NCBI RefSeq assembly: GCF_910588665.1
Contig: NZ_CAJUPR010000007.1
Span: 1-64,000, forward strand
From: an uncultured Brachyspira sp.
GTDB taxonomy: Bacteria > Spirochaetota > Brachyspiria > Brachyspirales > Brachyspiraceae
Direction: 5' to 3'
Length of the DNA: 64,000 nt
Shown: positions 63,442 to 64,000 of the stretch, in pieces
How the letters are laid out: each line of letters opens with the position of its first letter
Numbering within the stretch: the first letter of the stretch is position 1
Notes under the pieces: model-generated
The model's input: only the letters and a program-made list of their open reading frames with translations
Told to the model about the DNA's origin: nothing
The model's database searches: none
Translations under genes and position numbers: made by a program

Positions 63442-64000
63442 ATGAAAAATTCTCAAGTATTTATGGAAGGTGTATGGAAAAATAATCCTACCTTTGTTCA
63501 GGTTCTTGGTATGTGTCCTAGCTTAGCAGTTACAAGCAGCGTTATGAATGCCATAGGTATGTCTGCAGCAACTATATTCGTACTTGTATGCTCATCTGCT
63601 TTGATTTCGCTTATTAAAAAAATATATGCTAATGAAGTAAGGATAATGGGATACATTGTGGTTATAGCGGCTTTTGTTACTTTAACCGATATAGTTATGA
63701 AAGCTAAGTTTTATACCTTGTCTTTGTCATTAGGTCCCTATATACCGCTTATAGTTGTAAACTGTATTATATTGGGAAGAGCAGAAGCTTTTGCCAATAA
63801 AAACGGAATAATACCTAGTATTTTTGACGCTTTAGGCAACGGCGTTGGCTTCTTTATATCTTTGATACTTCTTGCATCCGTAAGAGAGATTTTAGGTAAT
63901 GGAAGCTGGCTTGGTATTGATATAGTTGGAGCTTTAAGAGGCTTTTTTGAATCGGCTATGCCTTTTGCATTGAATGCATATAATGAAATTACTACCCCTT
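63442..64000 (+). CDS. rnfE: Rnf electron transport complex subunit E (partial)
   Basis: The first 186 codons run to the window edge and end open. RnfE is a membrane subunit of the Rnf complex, which couples ferredoxin:NAD oxidoreduction to ion transport. The sequence shows the RnfE/NqrD pattern: NNPTFVQVLGMCPSLAVTSS (about 14-33), LSLGPYIPLIVVNCIILGRA (about 93-112), EAFANKNG, and SIFDALGNGVGFFISLILLA. It has about five membrane helices so far. NqrD is the closest alternative. ATG at 63442 with AAGG eleven bases upstream. Confidence 0.85.
   Translation, partial: MKNSQVFMEGVWKNNPTFVQVLGMCPSLAVTSSVMNAIGMSAATIFVLVCSSALISLIKKIYANEVRIMGYIVVIAAFVTLTDIVMKAKFYTLSLSLGPYIPLIVVNCIILGRAEAFANKNGIIPSIFDALGNGVGFFISLILLASVREILGNGSWLGIDIVGALRGFFESAMPFALNAYNEITTP

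Overview
The window looks like chromosome of a host-associated spirochaete, most likely Brachyspira. The DNA is very AT-rich (by eye about 27-30% GC; not counted). It carries a spirochaete-type FlaB core flagellin behind a sigma-28-like promoter, many small lipoproteins, outer-membrane barrels ending in Phe, an anaerobe's enzyme set (PPi-linked pyruvate phosphate dikinase, Rnf, a 2-hydroxyacyl-CoA dehydratase activase) and a Borrelia/Brachyspira-like pair of short barrels. This assignment rests on gene content and composition only. I saw no tRNA, rRNA, insertion sequence, prophage or CRISPR array.

Layout. 0-0.4 kb: eroded fragment of a type I restriction specificity gene. 0.4-18.5 kb, almost all minus strand: a NagB-like protein without catalytic residues, a large heparinase-like lipoprotein, a coiled-coil protein, SecG (plus strand), NAD(P)HX repair enzyme, an HU-HU-membrane-LysM protein, thioredoxin, fabG-acpP-fabF, a phosphoglucosamine/phosphomannomutase, Tag glycosylase, and a coupled set of a sigma-like protein with a small partner, DUF721, TPR and unknown genes. 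18.6-19.1 kb: decayed L-cysteine desulfidase-like (UPF0597) gene. 19.3-23.1 kb plus strand: galactokinase-like gene, prfB with its programmed frameshift, two paralogous barrels. 23.1-26.4 kb minus: pgsA and a gliding-type ABC system without a GldG partner. 26.7-28.9 kb plus: rnc-rpe-rarD. 29-32.2 kb minus: BatD-like lipoprotein, tsaE, a polytopic protein, L,D-transpeptidase. 33.2-38.1 kb plus: argC-argJ-argB-argD behind a promoter and a 15-codon reading frame ending Arg-Arg-stop. 38.2-46.6 kb: heptamer repeat, SbcCD/YhaNO-like pair, Ogg2 glycosylase, CAP protein, ExbD, and a NagB-NagA fusion. 46.6-53.4 kb plus: D12-class adenine methylase, XpaC-TelA pair, ppdK (an OmpA-like gene lies on minus). 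53.5-54.9 kb minus: TusA-like and YedE-like pair. 55.4-60.1 kb plus: degenerate PanD-like protein and the 1434-residue activase. 60.4-64 kb: a small HTH protein pair, flaB, a frameshifted lipoprotein/barrel locus, and the start of rnfE.

How the genes fit together. The arg cluster encodes the cyclic acetyl pathway (ArgJ recycles the acetyl group), and the short reading frame upstream suggests arginine-responsive control. Amino-sugar metabolism appears through intact NagA chemistry, but both NagB-type domains lack catalytic residues, so deaminase activity must come from elsewhere. Fatty-acid elongation genes form one cluster. Envelope genes (LysM, L,D-transpeptidase, OmpA-like, CAP, ExbD, BatD-like, barrels) are scattered through the window.

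The most unusual signals are: the Arg-Arg-stop leader before argC; the HU-membrane-LysM architecture; a family of about 60 bp palindromic elements next to the arg and nag genes; a poly-A tract that puts a lipoprotein signal peptide out of frame; a PanD-like protein missing self-processing residues; and a histone-like lysine-rich tail on PPDK.
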